From JBDRFZ01 sp043818395 (GTDB taxonomy: Bacteria; Patescibacteriota; Patescibacteriia; 2-12-FULL-60-25): a stretch of DNA of 8,306 nt. Below the pieces are notes generated by a model. It was not told the DNA's origin. It did no database searches and was given only the letters and a program-made list of their open reading frames with translations. Position numbers and translations under genes: made by a program. Shown here in pieces: positions 1 through 6,586 of this stretch (its first letter is position 1; each line of letters starts with the position of its first letter). The DNA lies in contig JBDRFZ010000013.1 in assembly GCA_043818395.1 (NCBI GenBank), positions 1 to 8,306 of the forward strand. The letters are read 5' to 3'.

Positions 1-117
1 CTGGCGTTCTTCTTCGGAAACAGGTTTTGGTTGCGCCGGATATTTGATGAATTTTCGGCTATGACGCCTGGGCGCTTTGGAGCCGGCCTCTTGAGAAGAT
101 GAAAAAGATGTTTCCAT
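1..117 (-). CDS. N-terminal fragment of an unidentified protein (runs off window)
   Basis: An open frame begins at the ATG at 117-115 and runs leftwards off the window edge, giving 39 visible codons. The peptide starts METSFSSSQEAG, has a basic stretch (KAPRRHSRKFIKY) and then reads PAQPKPVSEEERQ. It is polar, probably disordered, and has no signal peptide or membrane segment. Too little is visible to name a family. It lies downstream of rplT, but the rplT terminator (182-212) separates the two and an extended -10 promoter lies just before this start, so it is probably its own transcription unit. No Shine-Dalgarno sequence is present, as for the other native genes here. The start is chosen because it is the only ATG in frame near the promoter. 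Confidence 0.6.
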   Translation of the reverse strand, partial: METSFSSSQEAGSKAPRRHSRKFIKYPAQPKPVSEEERQ

Positions 118-129
118 AAAATATATAAT

Positions 130-158
130 AGAATATCACAAAAAACGTAAGTATTAAA
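130..158 (-). promoter_or_regulatory. Candidate extended -10 promoter for the gene at 1-117
   Basis: On the minus strand TATTCT (135-130) is preceded by TGA, giving an extended -10 TGnTATTCT. A TTTAAT hexamer (158-153) lies exactly 17 bp upstream as a weak -35. The predicted transcription start is a few bases before the ATG at 117, so the leader would be very short. The surroundings are extremely AT-rich, so chance matches are likely. Confidence 0.4.
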
Positions 159-181
159 AAAAATATAAACAAAAACAATTT

Positions 182-212
182 TAATAACAAAAGCCCCGGT
201 TATGCCGGGGCT
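182..212 (-). terminator. Rho-independent terminator of the infC-rpmI-rplT operon
   Basis: A perfect 8-bp stem, AGCCCCGG (212-205 on the minus strand) with CCGGGGCT (199-192), encloses a 5-nt loop. It is followed on the minus strand by TTTGTTATT. It begins about 5 nt after the rplT stop codon (219-217), the expected place for the operon terminator. Confidence 0.9.
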
Positions 213-216
213 AATG

Positions 217-552
217 TTATTTTACAATTTTGGTGAATACAGCAGGATATTTATCAGCGATTTGGGATAAAATTTTGCGATCTATAGTCACGTTTTGCTT
301 TTTAAGCTTGTTTATGACCGCGCTATAGGTGGTACCTAGTTCATGCGCTGCGGCATTTATTTTTATCTGCCACAGATTACGATTATTGCGTTTTTTTAGC
401 TTGCGTCCTACATAAGCCTGGACACCAGCTTTCAGTGAGGCGGTTTTGGCCAGCCTTATTTTTGATTTACGCCCCCACATCATGCCCTTGGTCCGGGCTA
501 AAATGTTTTTTCTCCTTTTAATTCTATGTGTTCCACGTTTGACTCTTGGCAT
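217..552 (-). CDS. rplT: 50S ribosomal protein L20
   Basis: L20 binds 23S rRNA early in large-subunit assembly. The 111-residue product opens MPRVKRGTHRIKRRKNIL, the usual basic start of L20. It continues with the long basic helix (GMMWGRKSKIRLAKTASLKAG, about residues 23-43, then YVGRKLKKRNNRNLW, residues 47-61) and the globular end with INAAAHELGTTYSAVINKLKK (residues 65-85). It is slightly shorter than the roughly 117-residue bacterial norm because the C-terminal tail is short. The gene follows rpmI after a 4-nt gap and is closed by the terminator at 182-212. No Shine-Dalgarno sequence precedes the ATG, so translation is probably coupled to rpmI. In other bacteria L20 represses this operon through its mRNA; I could not see a matching leader structure here. 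Confidence 0.97.
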   Translation of the reverse strand: MPRVKRGTHRIKRRKNILARTKGMMWGRKSKIRLAKTASLKAGVQAYVGRKLKKRNNRNLWQIKINAAAHELGTTYSAVINKLKKQNVTIDRKILSQIADKYPAVFTKIVK

Positions 553-556
553 ATTT

Positions 557-739
557 TTACGGCATGAGAGACTTTATATTTTTAGCATAAACTTTTGGCA
601 CCTCTTGGTCACGACGTTTTTTTCGAGTTATTTTACCGGAGTTTCGCGCGTTAAAATGATCCTGTCCGCCATGACGTTTTAAAAGCTTGCCGCTTTTGGT
701 AATTTTTATCCTTTTGGATACTGCTTTATGAGTTTTCAT
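557..739 (-). CDS. rpmI: 50S ribosomal protein L35
   Basis: The product is a 60-residue, very basic protein that starts MKTHKAVSKRIKITKSGKLL, matching the L35 signature (MKTH...KR.K.T.SGK). It continues with RHGGQDHFNARNSGKITRKKRR. L35 is a small structural protein of the large ribosomal subunit. The length is close to the usual 64-66 residues. The ATG at 739 lies 5 nt after the infC stop, and the stop lies 4 nt before rplT. This is the classical infC-rpmI-rplT order and implies co-transcription and translational coupling. The gap before the start (ATATA) has no ribosome-binding site. Confidence 0.96.
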   Translation of the reverse strand: MKTHKAVSKRIKITKSGKLLKRHGGQDHFNARNSGKITRKKRRDQEVPKVYAKNIKSLMP

Positions 740-744
740 ATATA

Positions 745-1299
745 TTAAGATTTTCGTCCAACGATAGCCGACACGTTGCCTCTTTGCCGTGTGACCGGTT
801 GTTCTATAAAAAGTTGATAAGTGTTTTCTATTTCTTTAATAAAATCATTTATACGTTCCGTGGCCAGTTCGCCATGCGCTTTTTCACGGCCGCGTAGAAT
901 AATTTCCAGCTTCAGCTTGTCACCTTGTTCTAAGAATCCCAAAGCCTGTTCTTTACGCGTGTTAAGGTCATGGGCGCCCATTTTTACCGACAGGCGGATA
1001 CCTTTGACTTCGACTTTTTTAGCATGTGCTTTTTGAGCGCGACGTTCTTTATCTTTTTGATATTTGAAAGCTCCGAAATCAAGGATTTTACAAACTGGAG
1101 GGTTGTCTTTTGGCGATACTTCTACTAAATCAAGTTCTTTTTCTTCGGCTATCGTGATCGCTTCTTTGGTTTTTAGGACGCCTAGGAATTTTCCTTCGTC
1201 GTCAATCACGCGCACTTCAGGTGCGTTTATTTGGTAATTGGCGCGATAGACGGGTCCTAAAAATTTTTGCGGGACACGTCGACGATAATGTATTCTCAT
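745..1299 (-). CDS. infC: Translation initiation factor IF-3
   Basis: IF-3 binds the 30S subunit, keeps it apart from 50S and proofreads initiator tRNA and start-codon choice. The 184-residue form starting at the ATG at 1299 contains an IF3 N-terminal domain (about residues 18-85: YRANYQINAPEVRVID, later DNPPVCKILDFGAFKY), a charged linker (about 82-98) and the IF3 C-terminal domain (KGIRLSVKMGAHDLNTRK, then LEIILRGREKAH, ending GNVSAIVGRKS). The length is close to the 180 residues of E. coli IF-3. An in-frame TTG at 1332 would add 11 residues. I prefer the ATG because it puts the conserved YRAN block at the usual distance from the start. Neither start has a Shine-Dalgarno sequence. The gene heads infC-rpmI-rplT and sits 86 nt downstream of the tmRNA 3' end. 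Confidence 0.95.
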   Translation of the reverse strand: MRIHYRRRVPQKFLGPVYRANYQINAPEVRVIDDEGKFLGVLKTKEAITIAEEKELDLVEVSPKDNPPVCKILDFGAFKYQKDKERRAQKAHAKKVEVKGIRLSVKMGAHDLNTRKEQALGFLEQGDKLKLEIILRGREKAHGELATERINDFIKEIENTYQLFIEQPVTRQRGNVSAIVGRKS

Positions 1300-1374
1300 T
1301 TTTAAATTTCGGAGTGCTTGATGTTTCTGCAACGTTTTTTTACGCTACACGCTACAAGTTACACGATGGACGTC

Positions 1375-1380
1375 ATTATA
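1375..1380 (-). promoter_or_regulatory. Candidate -10 box (TATAAT) before infC
   Basis: A perfect TATAAT lies on the minus strand (1380-1375), 5 nt beyond the tmRNA CCA end, and would start transcription near 1368 with a leader of about 70 nt before infC. The hexamer 17 bp upstream is CTCCCC, inside the tmRNA acceptor/T-arm, so there is no -35 and no extended -10. If real, it lets infC-rpmI-rplT be transcribed independently of smpB-tmRNA. Just downstream, TGTAGCG is repeated twice in tandem (about 1344-1357). Confidence 0.35.
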
Positions 1381-1385
1381 CGCCA

Positions 1386-1790
1386 TGGTGGAGATGGGGG
1401 GAGTCGCACCCCCGTCCGGGCCGGGTATCTGCTACCTTCTTCCACAGACATGATCCGTTCTTGAATTTAAGCGCCGGGTTATGAATGGATAAGCGATTCG
1501 GCGCCTGCGCATCCGCCAAGTTTAAGACAAAACTGAATGCGGGTGCTTTGTCCTAGCCCGAGATATGACGCTCCTTACCGTCCCGTCGGGCCGCGAAGCG
1601 GGGGAGCGGTATGGCCGATGCGTTTAAGCGAGGGCCATAGCAGGTGAGGTAACGCGCATTGCCGAAGCAAGTGCGTTCTTCACCTTGGTAACAACATTGG
1701 CAGTTGTTTGGATTTGGGTCGGTTTTACGAGTCGTCCCAAGCTCGGTCTGCAGGTAGTCAAAGAACCGTCCGTCGAAGCTCGTCATCCCC
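1386..1790 (-). ncRNA. ssrA: Transfer-messenger RNA (tmRNA), one-piece, with encoded CCA
   Basis: The tmRNA acts with SmpB to release ribosomes stalled on broken mRNA and tag the unfinished protein for proteolysis. The 5' end GGGGATG (1790-1784) pairs with the 3' CATCTCC (one G-U pair), followed by an encoded ACCA ending at 1386. The T-arm is GGGGG-TGCGACT-CCCCC, and a conserved TTCGACGG motif lies near the 5' end. CTACCT near the 5' side pairs with AGGTAG near the 3' side as part of P2. PK1 is visible at 1745-1714: CGAG with CTCG, and TTGGG with CCCAA. The resume codon GCC (1701-1699) lies 12 nt after it. The tag has 25 codons and ends at TAA (1626-1624), which sits in the loop of P5 (TATGGCC 1639-1633 with GGCCATA 1616-1610). 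The size is 405 nt. It abuts the smpB stop codon. Confidence 0.97.
1624..1701 (-). other. tmRNA proteolysis-tag reading frame (25 codons)
   Basis: The frame starts at GCC (1701) and ends at TAA (1626-1624). The peptide begins ANVVTKVKNA, continues LASAM and ends RVTSPAMALA. The frame is fixed by two structures: PK1 ends 12 nt upstream of the first codon, and the stop codon lies in the loop of hairpin P5. The alternative frames either stop after a few codons or read through P5. The tag is long beside the 10 residues of E. coli and has three basic and no acidic residues. It ends in -MALA rather than the common -ALAA. Confidence 0.88.
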
Positions 1791-2261
1791 TTATTCAATA
1801 TCCCGTCCTCGCAACTGTCGATGGACCTCACGAAGAATGTCACGGGATTTCAATTTTTCACGTTTATCAGGGGCTTTTTGTCCGCGACACAACGCAAAAG
1901 ACAGCTTGATCTGTCGGCCGGAAGGATACAACGCCAAAGGCATGAGTGTCAAGCCTTTTATCGCTGTTTTTCCTAATAAATATTTCAATTCATCTTTATG
2001 AACCAGGATTTTTCGGCTGCGATCCGCCACGTGTGTCTCGCGCGATCCGGATTTTGAATATGGACGTATGTGGGAGCCCAAGAGCCATAATTCGCCACGA
2101 CTCATAGCAACATGAGCACCATCGATTTTAGCGCCGCCCTCTCTGATAGCTTTGACTTCTTGACCGCTCAAAACTAAACCGCCATCGAATTTTTCGAGTA
2201 TCTCGTAGTCGTATCTGACCTTGCGATTATCAGCAAAGCGTTGTCCAGTGTTATGTTTCAT
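1791..2261 (-). CDS. smpB: SsrA-binding protein SmpB
   Basis: SmpB binds the tRNA-like end of tmRNA and mimics the codon-anticodon contact in stalled ribosomes. The 156-residue product shows the family pattern throughout: NRKVRYDYEILEKFDGGLVL and SGQEVKAIREG (residues 12-42), the OB-fold core with LWLLGSHIRPYS (58-69), and LVHKDELKYLLGK (87-99). The basic C-terminal tail, KAPDKREKLKSRDILRE (129-145), enters the empty mRNA channel. The length matches the usual 150-160. The TAA stop (1793-1791) is immediately followed by the first base of tmRNA, so both are very likely on one transcript. A GGGGGAAG run lies 14 nt or more before the ATG, too far for a normal ribosome-binding site. Confidence 0.97.
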   Translation of the reverse strand: MKHNTGQRFADNRKVRYDYEILEKFDGGLVLSGQEVKAIREGGAKIDGAHVAMSRGELWLLGSHIRPYSKSGSRETHVADRSRKILVHKDELKYLLGKTAIKGLTLMPLALYPSGRQIKLSFALCRGQKAPDKREKLKSRDILREVHRQLRGRDIE

Positions 2262-2389
2262 ATCATTGATTAAACTTCCCCCAGCCTCCAGTCCCTAACT
2301 ATTGAATGCTGACTACTAATACTAACTTCTGAATCCTAAATTTAGCTTCTAGAAGAATACATGAATTTTTTATGATATCCTAACCCTAT
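2262..2389. other. Divergent intergenic spacer with degenerate short repeats
   Basis: This 128-nt spacer separates the divergent smpB and permease genes, so it should carry both promoters. On the plus strand TATGAT (2371-2376) is a possible -10, 13 nt before the permease ATG, but no -35 is recognisable. I could not find a convincing smpB promoter. The middle (about 2290-2350) is low-complexity DNA built from variants of CTAACT, CTGACT, ACTAAT and ACTAAC. Confidence 0.45.
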
Positions 2390-3421
2390 ATGTCTCAACC
2401 TTGTGAACGAAAAGTTTTGATAGATGTTTGGACGATTTTGAAAGTCATCGGCATTTTGGCGGTTATCTGGCTTTTATATTTATTACGCGACATTCTTGCT
2501 TTGATTTTTGCGGCAGTTTTTTTAGCGGCGCTCATGAATCCGGCGGCCAGATTTTTCGCGAAATATAAAATACCAAAAGGCATAACCGTAGTCTGCATCT
2601 ATTTGCTCATGTTGGGAGTTACAGCCTTAGTGGCATTTTTGCTTCTACCCGTCATACTGGAAGAAACATCATCGCTACTCGATTATTTTGGAATCTCATG
2701 GCAGACCCTGGGCGACCTAAAACAAACTATCGGGCAACTTTCCACGGAATACGGTTTGACAGAGAATATAAAGCAGCTCATGTCTACCAGCCAACTGGCA
2801 AAAGCCGCCGGCGGTTTTTTTTCTACTATCTCATCGATTTTTGGTGGCATAGTTGGTTTGATATTGGTTCTGGTCATGGCGTTTTATGCAGTGGTCGAAG
2901 AACGTGAGGCTCAGGAACTTTTTAAAAATTTAGTACCTGAAAAATATCAGGATGTATGGATAACGATTTTGAAGCATGTTGAAGAAAAAATTAGCCATTG
3001 GCTTATCGGTCAATTAGCACTTGGTTTAATAATCGGTATCTTGTATTACATCGGTTTAAGTTTGATTGGGGTTAAATCGGCGTTAGTTCTTGCCATCTTC
3101 GGCGGTTTTATGGAATTCATTCCGTATATTGGGCCCATACTCGTAAGTATTCCGGTTGTTGTTATTGCTTTTTCCCAGTCGCCGATTACAGCGCTTTTAG
3201 CAATAGTTATTCAATTTGGAATCCAGCAGATGGAGAATCATTTTATTGTACCCAAGGTAATGCAAAAAGCCGTAGGCTTAAATCCGCTAGTATCCATAAT
3301 CGCCCTGCTCGTGGGTGCGGAGCTTTTTGGAATCGTGGGCATGCTTTTGGCTATTCCGGTTGCTACGGCTATGTCTGTAATTATTTCCGAACTTTATCGT
3401 CACAACAAAACCAAGAAATAA
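2390..3421 (+). CDS. AI-2E family transporter (PF01594-type membrane permease)
   Basis: The 343-residue integral membrane protein has the AI-2E/PerM family layout. A TM pair lies at about residues 15-50 (ending ALMNPAARFF) and another TM at about 64-90. A polar soluble stretch follows (about 91-140). A hydrophobic block at about 144-168 precedes an amphipathic section (EEREAQELFKNLVPEKYQDVW), and then come the C-terminal TMs. Family hallmarks are EFIPYIGPIL (242-251) and QQMENHFIVPKVMQKAVGLNPL in part (279-300), followed by LLAIPVA. Family members include the E. coli AI-2 exporter TqsA and sodium/proton antiporters, so the substrate cannot be inferred. It heads a run of six plus-strand envelope genes, with the next ATG 7 nt after its stop. 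No Shine-Dalgarno sequence is seen. Confidence 0.9.
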   Translation: MSQPCERKVLIDVWTILKVIGILAVIWLLYLLRDILALIFAAVFLAALMNPAARFFAKYKIPKGITVVCIYLLMLGVTALVAFLLLPVILEETSSLLDYFGISWQTLGDLKQTIGQLSTEYGLTENIKQLMSTSQLAKAAGGFFSTISSIFGGIVGLILVLVMAFYAVVEEREAQELFKNLVPEKYQDVWITILKHVEEKISHWLIGQLALGLIIGILYYIGLSLIGVKSALVLAIFGGFMEFIPYIGPILVSIPVVVIAFSQSPITALLAIVIQFGIQQMENHFIVPKVMQKAVGLNPLVSIIALLVGAELFGIVGMLLAIPVATAMSVIISELYRHNKTKK

Positions 3422-3428
3422 GCTTGTT

Positions 3429-3803
3429 ATGACGCCCCGTAGAACTGTTCAAAAAATATTTTCATGGGTTTTGTTATGCTCGGTTTCGATAACTATTTTT
3501 TTGGCGGCCTCGTTGGTAATTATCGCACCCCATGTTTTTCGGGTCAGACAAAACATGACACCGTTTGATCCTGCATCCGCGCACGAAGTTTGGCGATCCC
3601 GGGTTTTATCGTTAACCGGGGTTTTGGACGAAAATTCTAATACCGAAGAAATAAATAAAATAAAAGAAGATCTTCTGCTTTTACACGTTAATAGTTCTGA
3701 TCGCGGTGATCACTTGGAAATTATTCTATCTCTCTCGGCAATGGAAAGGCAGGAACCCGGGGCATTGAATCGTTTAAAACAAATTCTGATGAAGATCCGT
3801 TGA
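3429..3803 (+). CDS. Small single-pass membrane protein, unknown function
   Basis: I do not recognise this 124-residue protein. A basic N-terminus (MTPRRTVQK) precedes one long hydrophobic helix (about residues 11-35), so it is probably anchored with the rest outside the cell. The outer part contains an acidic helical stretch (NTEEINKIKEDLLLLHV, about 71-87), then RGDHLEIILSLSAMERQ and a final helix GALNRLKQILMKIR. The helices look like a small alpha-helical bundle that could pair with a partner. The gene starts 7 nt after the permease and ends in TGA only 1 nt before the next ATG, so it is very likely translationally coupled to the 241-residue protein downstream. The two may form a membrane complex (inference). 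No Shine-Dalgarno sequence is present. Confidence 0.8.
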   Translation: MTPRRTVQKIFSWVLLCSVSITIFLAASLVIIAPHVFRVRQNMTPFDPASAHEVWRSRVLSLTGVLDENSNTEEINKIKEDLLLLHVNSSDRGDHLEIILSLSAMERQEPGALNRLKQILMKIR

Positions 3804-3804
3804 T

Positions 3805-4530
3805 ATGCCGCCCGAAGTCACGACTGCGTTGCCGGAACAGAAAGCGGCGCTACCGCCCTCGACTTCGTCTTTTAGAATTAAACCAAAAATCGGTAAAAAT
3901 GTTATATCCTGTTCGGTTATCGCATCTCTCGCGATTTTGATTTTACTGTTCGGTTTGTTGTATGCTGTGGCAAAAACGGGTTTGGTAAAGATGCCGTTTT
4001 TTTCAAGATTTTATACAGGTCCGATTCCCACCCGTCTGGTCCAGGCCGAACCCATGACCCCCGAAGAATTCAGCGTGCTTTTAGGAGGTCGTTTTTTTTC
4101 TGAAGCTCTGGAAAAAGAGAGTCCGCCTTACGTGGTTTCGTTTAACGAGAGAGAGCTTACAGGCGTCATTATGATGGCTATAGATATCGCCCTGCGTGAT
4201 GCCAGCTGGAAACAGATTTTTACGCAGATCGTAATCAGGCCGACTGATTTTGAATTTTTGAGTAAGTATGAACGCGGGGTGATTAAGGTGGATTTGCTTA
4301 TGCGCTTTAAACCTGATGTTGTTGGCGGCAGGATAACATTGGATCCCGTTTCGATTCAGATCGGAGATTATAAATTACCGGCGACTTTTGCTTATCGCGT
4401 CGCGAGTTATATTTTTTCGCGCGATTTTGGATCCTGGGAATTGAATTTTGGTGAGGCCGAACTTTTAGCGATCCGTCTTTTTGAGGGACGAGCCGAAGTG
4501 ATGGCTGATGTAACCTCCGCTAAACCTTGA
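3805..4530 (+). CDS. Membrane-anchored extracytoplasmic protein, unknown function
   Basis: The 241-residue protein has a proline-rich cytoplasmic N-terminus (residues 1-30), one transmembrane helix (about 34-57) and an outer domain of about 180 residues. The outer domain reads PYVVSFNERELTGVIMMAI, then FEFLSKYERGVIKVDLLMRF and GGRITLDPVSIQIGDYKLP. It alternates beta strands around a helix that opens with an FNERELT motif. This resembles, in outline only, membrane-anchored TULIP/DUF2140-like proteins in which a strand domain follows a 'neEL' helix. I treat that as a weak hint, not an assignment. The ATG follows the previous stop by 1 nt. It is followed by a 47-nt gap, in which TATAAA (4561-4566) is a possible -10 for the next gene. 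Confidence 0.8.
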   Translation: MPPEVTTALPEQKAALPPSTSSFRIKPKIGKNVISCSVIASLAILILLFGLLYAVAKTGLVKMPFFSRFYTGPIPTRLVQAEPMTPEEFSVLLGGRFFSEALEKESPPYVVSFNERELTGVIMMAIDIALRDASWKQIFTQIVIRPTDFEFLSKYERGVIKVDLLMRFKPDVVGGRITLDPVSIQIGDYKLPATFAYRVASYIFSRDFGSWELNFGEAELLAIRLFEGRAEVMADVTSAKP

Positions 4531-4577
4531 AGCATCGTAGTAAAAGCGTCACAATTACGCTATAAATTAAGCAGTCC

Positions 4578-5339
4578 ATGGCGATCCTGTTAAGAATGAC
4601 ACCGTTTTTAGCCGCTCTTCTGGAAGCACTGATTTTTTGGTATCAGCGGGATTATCCTTCACTTTACCCATGGCTGATTGTATCGGGTATGGTGATATTC
4701 GTATTTGTATCTCTCGTTTTAAGCTGGGGTCGGTTGGAATTGAAAAACATGCTCGAAAAAATGATGCCGGTTTTTTTACTCCTGCTTTCATTGAGTTTCG
4801 GACTGCTTCTTGTGGAAAGCGCGGCAGAAAGATTGATAATGACTTTTTTAGTCGCGGCTTCTTCGTTTGTGGCCCTGGATCTTCTTTTTCTTTTATCTTA
4901 TCGTCCGGCTTCTTATCCGGTAAACGGATTATCCCATCTGAATATTGCCTTTATCCCGGTAATATCTTGGTACGCCATGTCTACTTCTGCTGGGCTTATG
5001 ACTTTTTTGCATTCGAATCGGTTATGGCACGTTCTTCTTGGTATGATTTTGGGGGTGATCTTGTTTCGTGTCACCGGCCATCCGGGAGCTACACGTACGC
5101 AGAATTCAGTTTGGACCCTTGTCGGTGGCTTAACCGGTCTGGAGGTCGGATTAATGGGTTTAATACTGCCTGTCAGTTTAAATATGCAGGGGCTTTTAGC
5201 CGCTATTTTTTTTACAGCCACCCTGCGGGCTAGAAGATATCTTTACGATCCAAAACCGCCACGTCGTCTGGCGATTTCTGAAGCGATCGTCGTATTGATT
5301 TTATTCAGTGCAAGTTTATTAACCGCCAGATGGCTATGA
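4578..5339 (+). CDS. Multi-spanning integral membrane protein, unknown function
   Basis: The 253-residue protein is almost entirely hydrophobic, with roughly seven to eight predicted membrane helices (for example about residues 8-22, 31-50, 63-80, 84-109, 148-165, 178-215 and 233-251). Short charged loops such as RLELKNMLEK and RARRYLYDPKPPRR separate some of them. I see no catalytic or transport signature and do not recognise the family. A possible landmark is FRVTGHPGATRTQNS (about 163-177) between two helices. The start is the ATG at 4578; a second in-frame ATG at 4596 would remove six residues and cannot be excluded. No Shine-Dalgarno sequence precedes either. It lies in the envelope gene run, 31 nt before the HtrA-like gene. 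Confidence 0.8.
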   Translation: MAILLRMTPFLAALLEALIFWYQRDYPSLYPWLIVSGMVIFVFVSLVLSWGRLELKNMLEKMMPVFLLLLSLSFGLLLVESAAERLIMTFLVAASSFVALDLLFLLSYRPASYPVNGLSHLNIAFIPVISWYAMSTSAGLMTFLHSNRLWHVLLGMILGVILFRVTGHPGATRTQNSVWTLVGGLTGLEVGLMGLILPVSLNMQGLLAAIFFTATLRARRYLYDPKPPRRLAISEAIVVLILFSASLLTARWL

Positions 5340-5370
5340 AGCCAGGATATTTTCGTAGTATCATCAATTT

Positions 5371-6540
5371 ATGAAAAAAATTTTTCCACGTGATTTTTTG
5401 CTTTTGGTGATTTGTTTGATATCCAGCGCACTGGCCGGTGCGGCCGCTGGATTTTGGAGTTCTTCATGGTATGCGGATCTGGATACGAAATGGTTATTTG
5501 AAAAAACAACAACCTCCTCAACCTTATCGGTTGAATCTACAACCACGCTGGCGCTTATTCCGGTAGAAAGTCGGGCCGTAAAAACGCTTGCTCTTCCTTC
5601 ATTTGCTGCTGAGCGTTTAAGTCCTGTGGGGATTATTTATAAAAAAATAAAAAATACTTCGCTCGAGGAGCGTGTACTAAGCGATGACATGATTGCCGGT
5701 CAGGCCGTAGCGCTTTCTTCGGATGGTTGGTTCGTAACGACACTAAACGTGCTTGATGGTTTAAAAATACAGGATATTGTCATCTGGAAAAACGGGACCA
5801 CATATCAAATAGAAAAGGGGATTGCTGACCGGTTAAGTGGAACAGTTTACTTAAAAGTAGCGGGTGCGGGTTTGGCTCCGACGGCGCTTGCCCATGTAAC
5901 CGGCCTTTCGGCGGGCGCTGAAATTTGGGTGGAAGCGCGGCCGCGGGAGCTGGTTCCTTCTCTGGTCGTCAAGCCCGGTGCGCGGCTGGAAACTAATGGA
6001 ACGGTTAGCAGCGAAGTTGCATCACGCCGTATGATTTTGGATGGTATTACCAGAGCCGGAGATATGGGCGGAGCGGTTTGGGATCCGAACGGATCACTGG
6101 TTGGGTTGATAGATAGCAAGCTGGGGGAACGATTGCGCATTATTCCCGCTTCAGCTTTTTCTGGCTCCTTTGCTTCACTACTTTCTTCTGGCGAAATTAA
6201 ACATGCGTATCTTGGAGTTAATGCCATGGATTTAGGGGCCGCAAGACTAGAAATCGTTCCGGGGAATACGATTGTAAGCGGAGCGCGGCTTGTTGATGAT
6301 AAAAAATTAGGTAAGGCGGCAGTTTTAAAAGAATCTCCGGCCGCATCAGCTAAATTAAAAAGCGGCGATGTGATTTTGCGTGTAGAACGTGATATCCTAG
6401 ATGGGTCAGCTGATCTGGGAGAAGTTTTAGCGGATTACAGACCCGGTGCGAGTATCACTTTACGTGTACTTCGTGATTCTAAAGACACGGATGTACCGGT
6501 CGTGCTCGGATCTATCGTCACCGGAGAAGTATTAAAATAA
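5371..6540 (+). CDS. Catalytically inactive HtrA-like (S1C) protein with PDZ domain
   Basis: The 389-residue protein has an N-terminal signal anchor (about residues 8-30) and a Ser/Thr-rich linker (about 46-60). A trypsin-like double-barrel domain (about 80-265) and one PDZ domain (about 278-380: YLGV, ESPAASAKLKSGDVILRVER, YRPGASITLRVLR) follow. The domain order is that of DegS/HtrA. All three catalytic positions appear replaced. The histidine block TNxHVVD reads TTLNVLDG (His to Asn126). The D-(L/I)-A-L block reads GTVYLKV (Asp to Gly157). The GNSGGAL block reads GDMGGAV (Ser to Met232). The surrounding fold motifs are kept, including the final NGSLVGLID strand, so this is a retained scaffold rather than decay. 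It probably works outside the membrane as a peptide-binding or adaptor protein (inference). Confidence 0.85.
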   Translation: MKKIFPRDFLLLVICLISSALAGAAAGFWSSSWYADLDTKWLFEKTTTSSTLSVESTTTLALIPVESRAVKTLALPSFAAERLSPVGIIYKKIKNTSLEERVLSDDMIAGQAVALSSDGWFVTTLNVLDGLKIQDIVIWKNGTTYQIEKGIADRLSGTVYLKVAGAGLAPTALAHVTGLSAGAEIWVEARPRELVPSLVVKPGARLETNGTVSSEVASRRMILDGITRAGDMGGAVWDPNGSLVGLIDSKLGERLRIIPASAFSGSFASLLSSGEIKHAYLGVNAMDLGAARLEIVPGNTIVSGARLVDDKKLGKAAVLKESPAASAKLKSGDVILRVERDILDGSADLGEVLADYRPGASITLRVLRDSKDTDVPVVLGSIVTGEVLK

Positions 6541-6586
6541 AAATTTTTTACCCCAGCCCCAAGAGTCCATCTATTTTCATCTAAAT

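Noticed and set aside
1553..1843. Minus-strand 96-residue open frame over the tmRNA
   Set aside because: It overlaps tmRNA and the 3' end of smpB in the wrong frame; the RNA structure and tag explain the region. The plus-strand frames at 1685-1909 and 1708-2001 are antisense shadows of tmRNA and smpB.
4637..5233. Plus-strand 198-residue open frame inside the multi-spanning membrane gene
   Set aside because: It overlaps 4578-5339 in another frame; its translation lacks coherent membrane or domain structure, whereas the 4578 frame gives clean hydrophobic helices.
5847..6227. Minus-strand 126-residue open frame
   Set aside because: It is antisense to the HtrA-like gene, whose domain motifs are clear in the plus frame.
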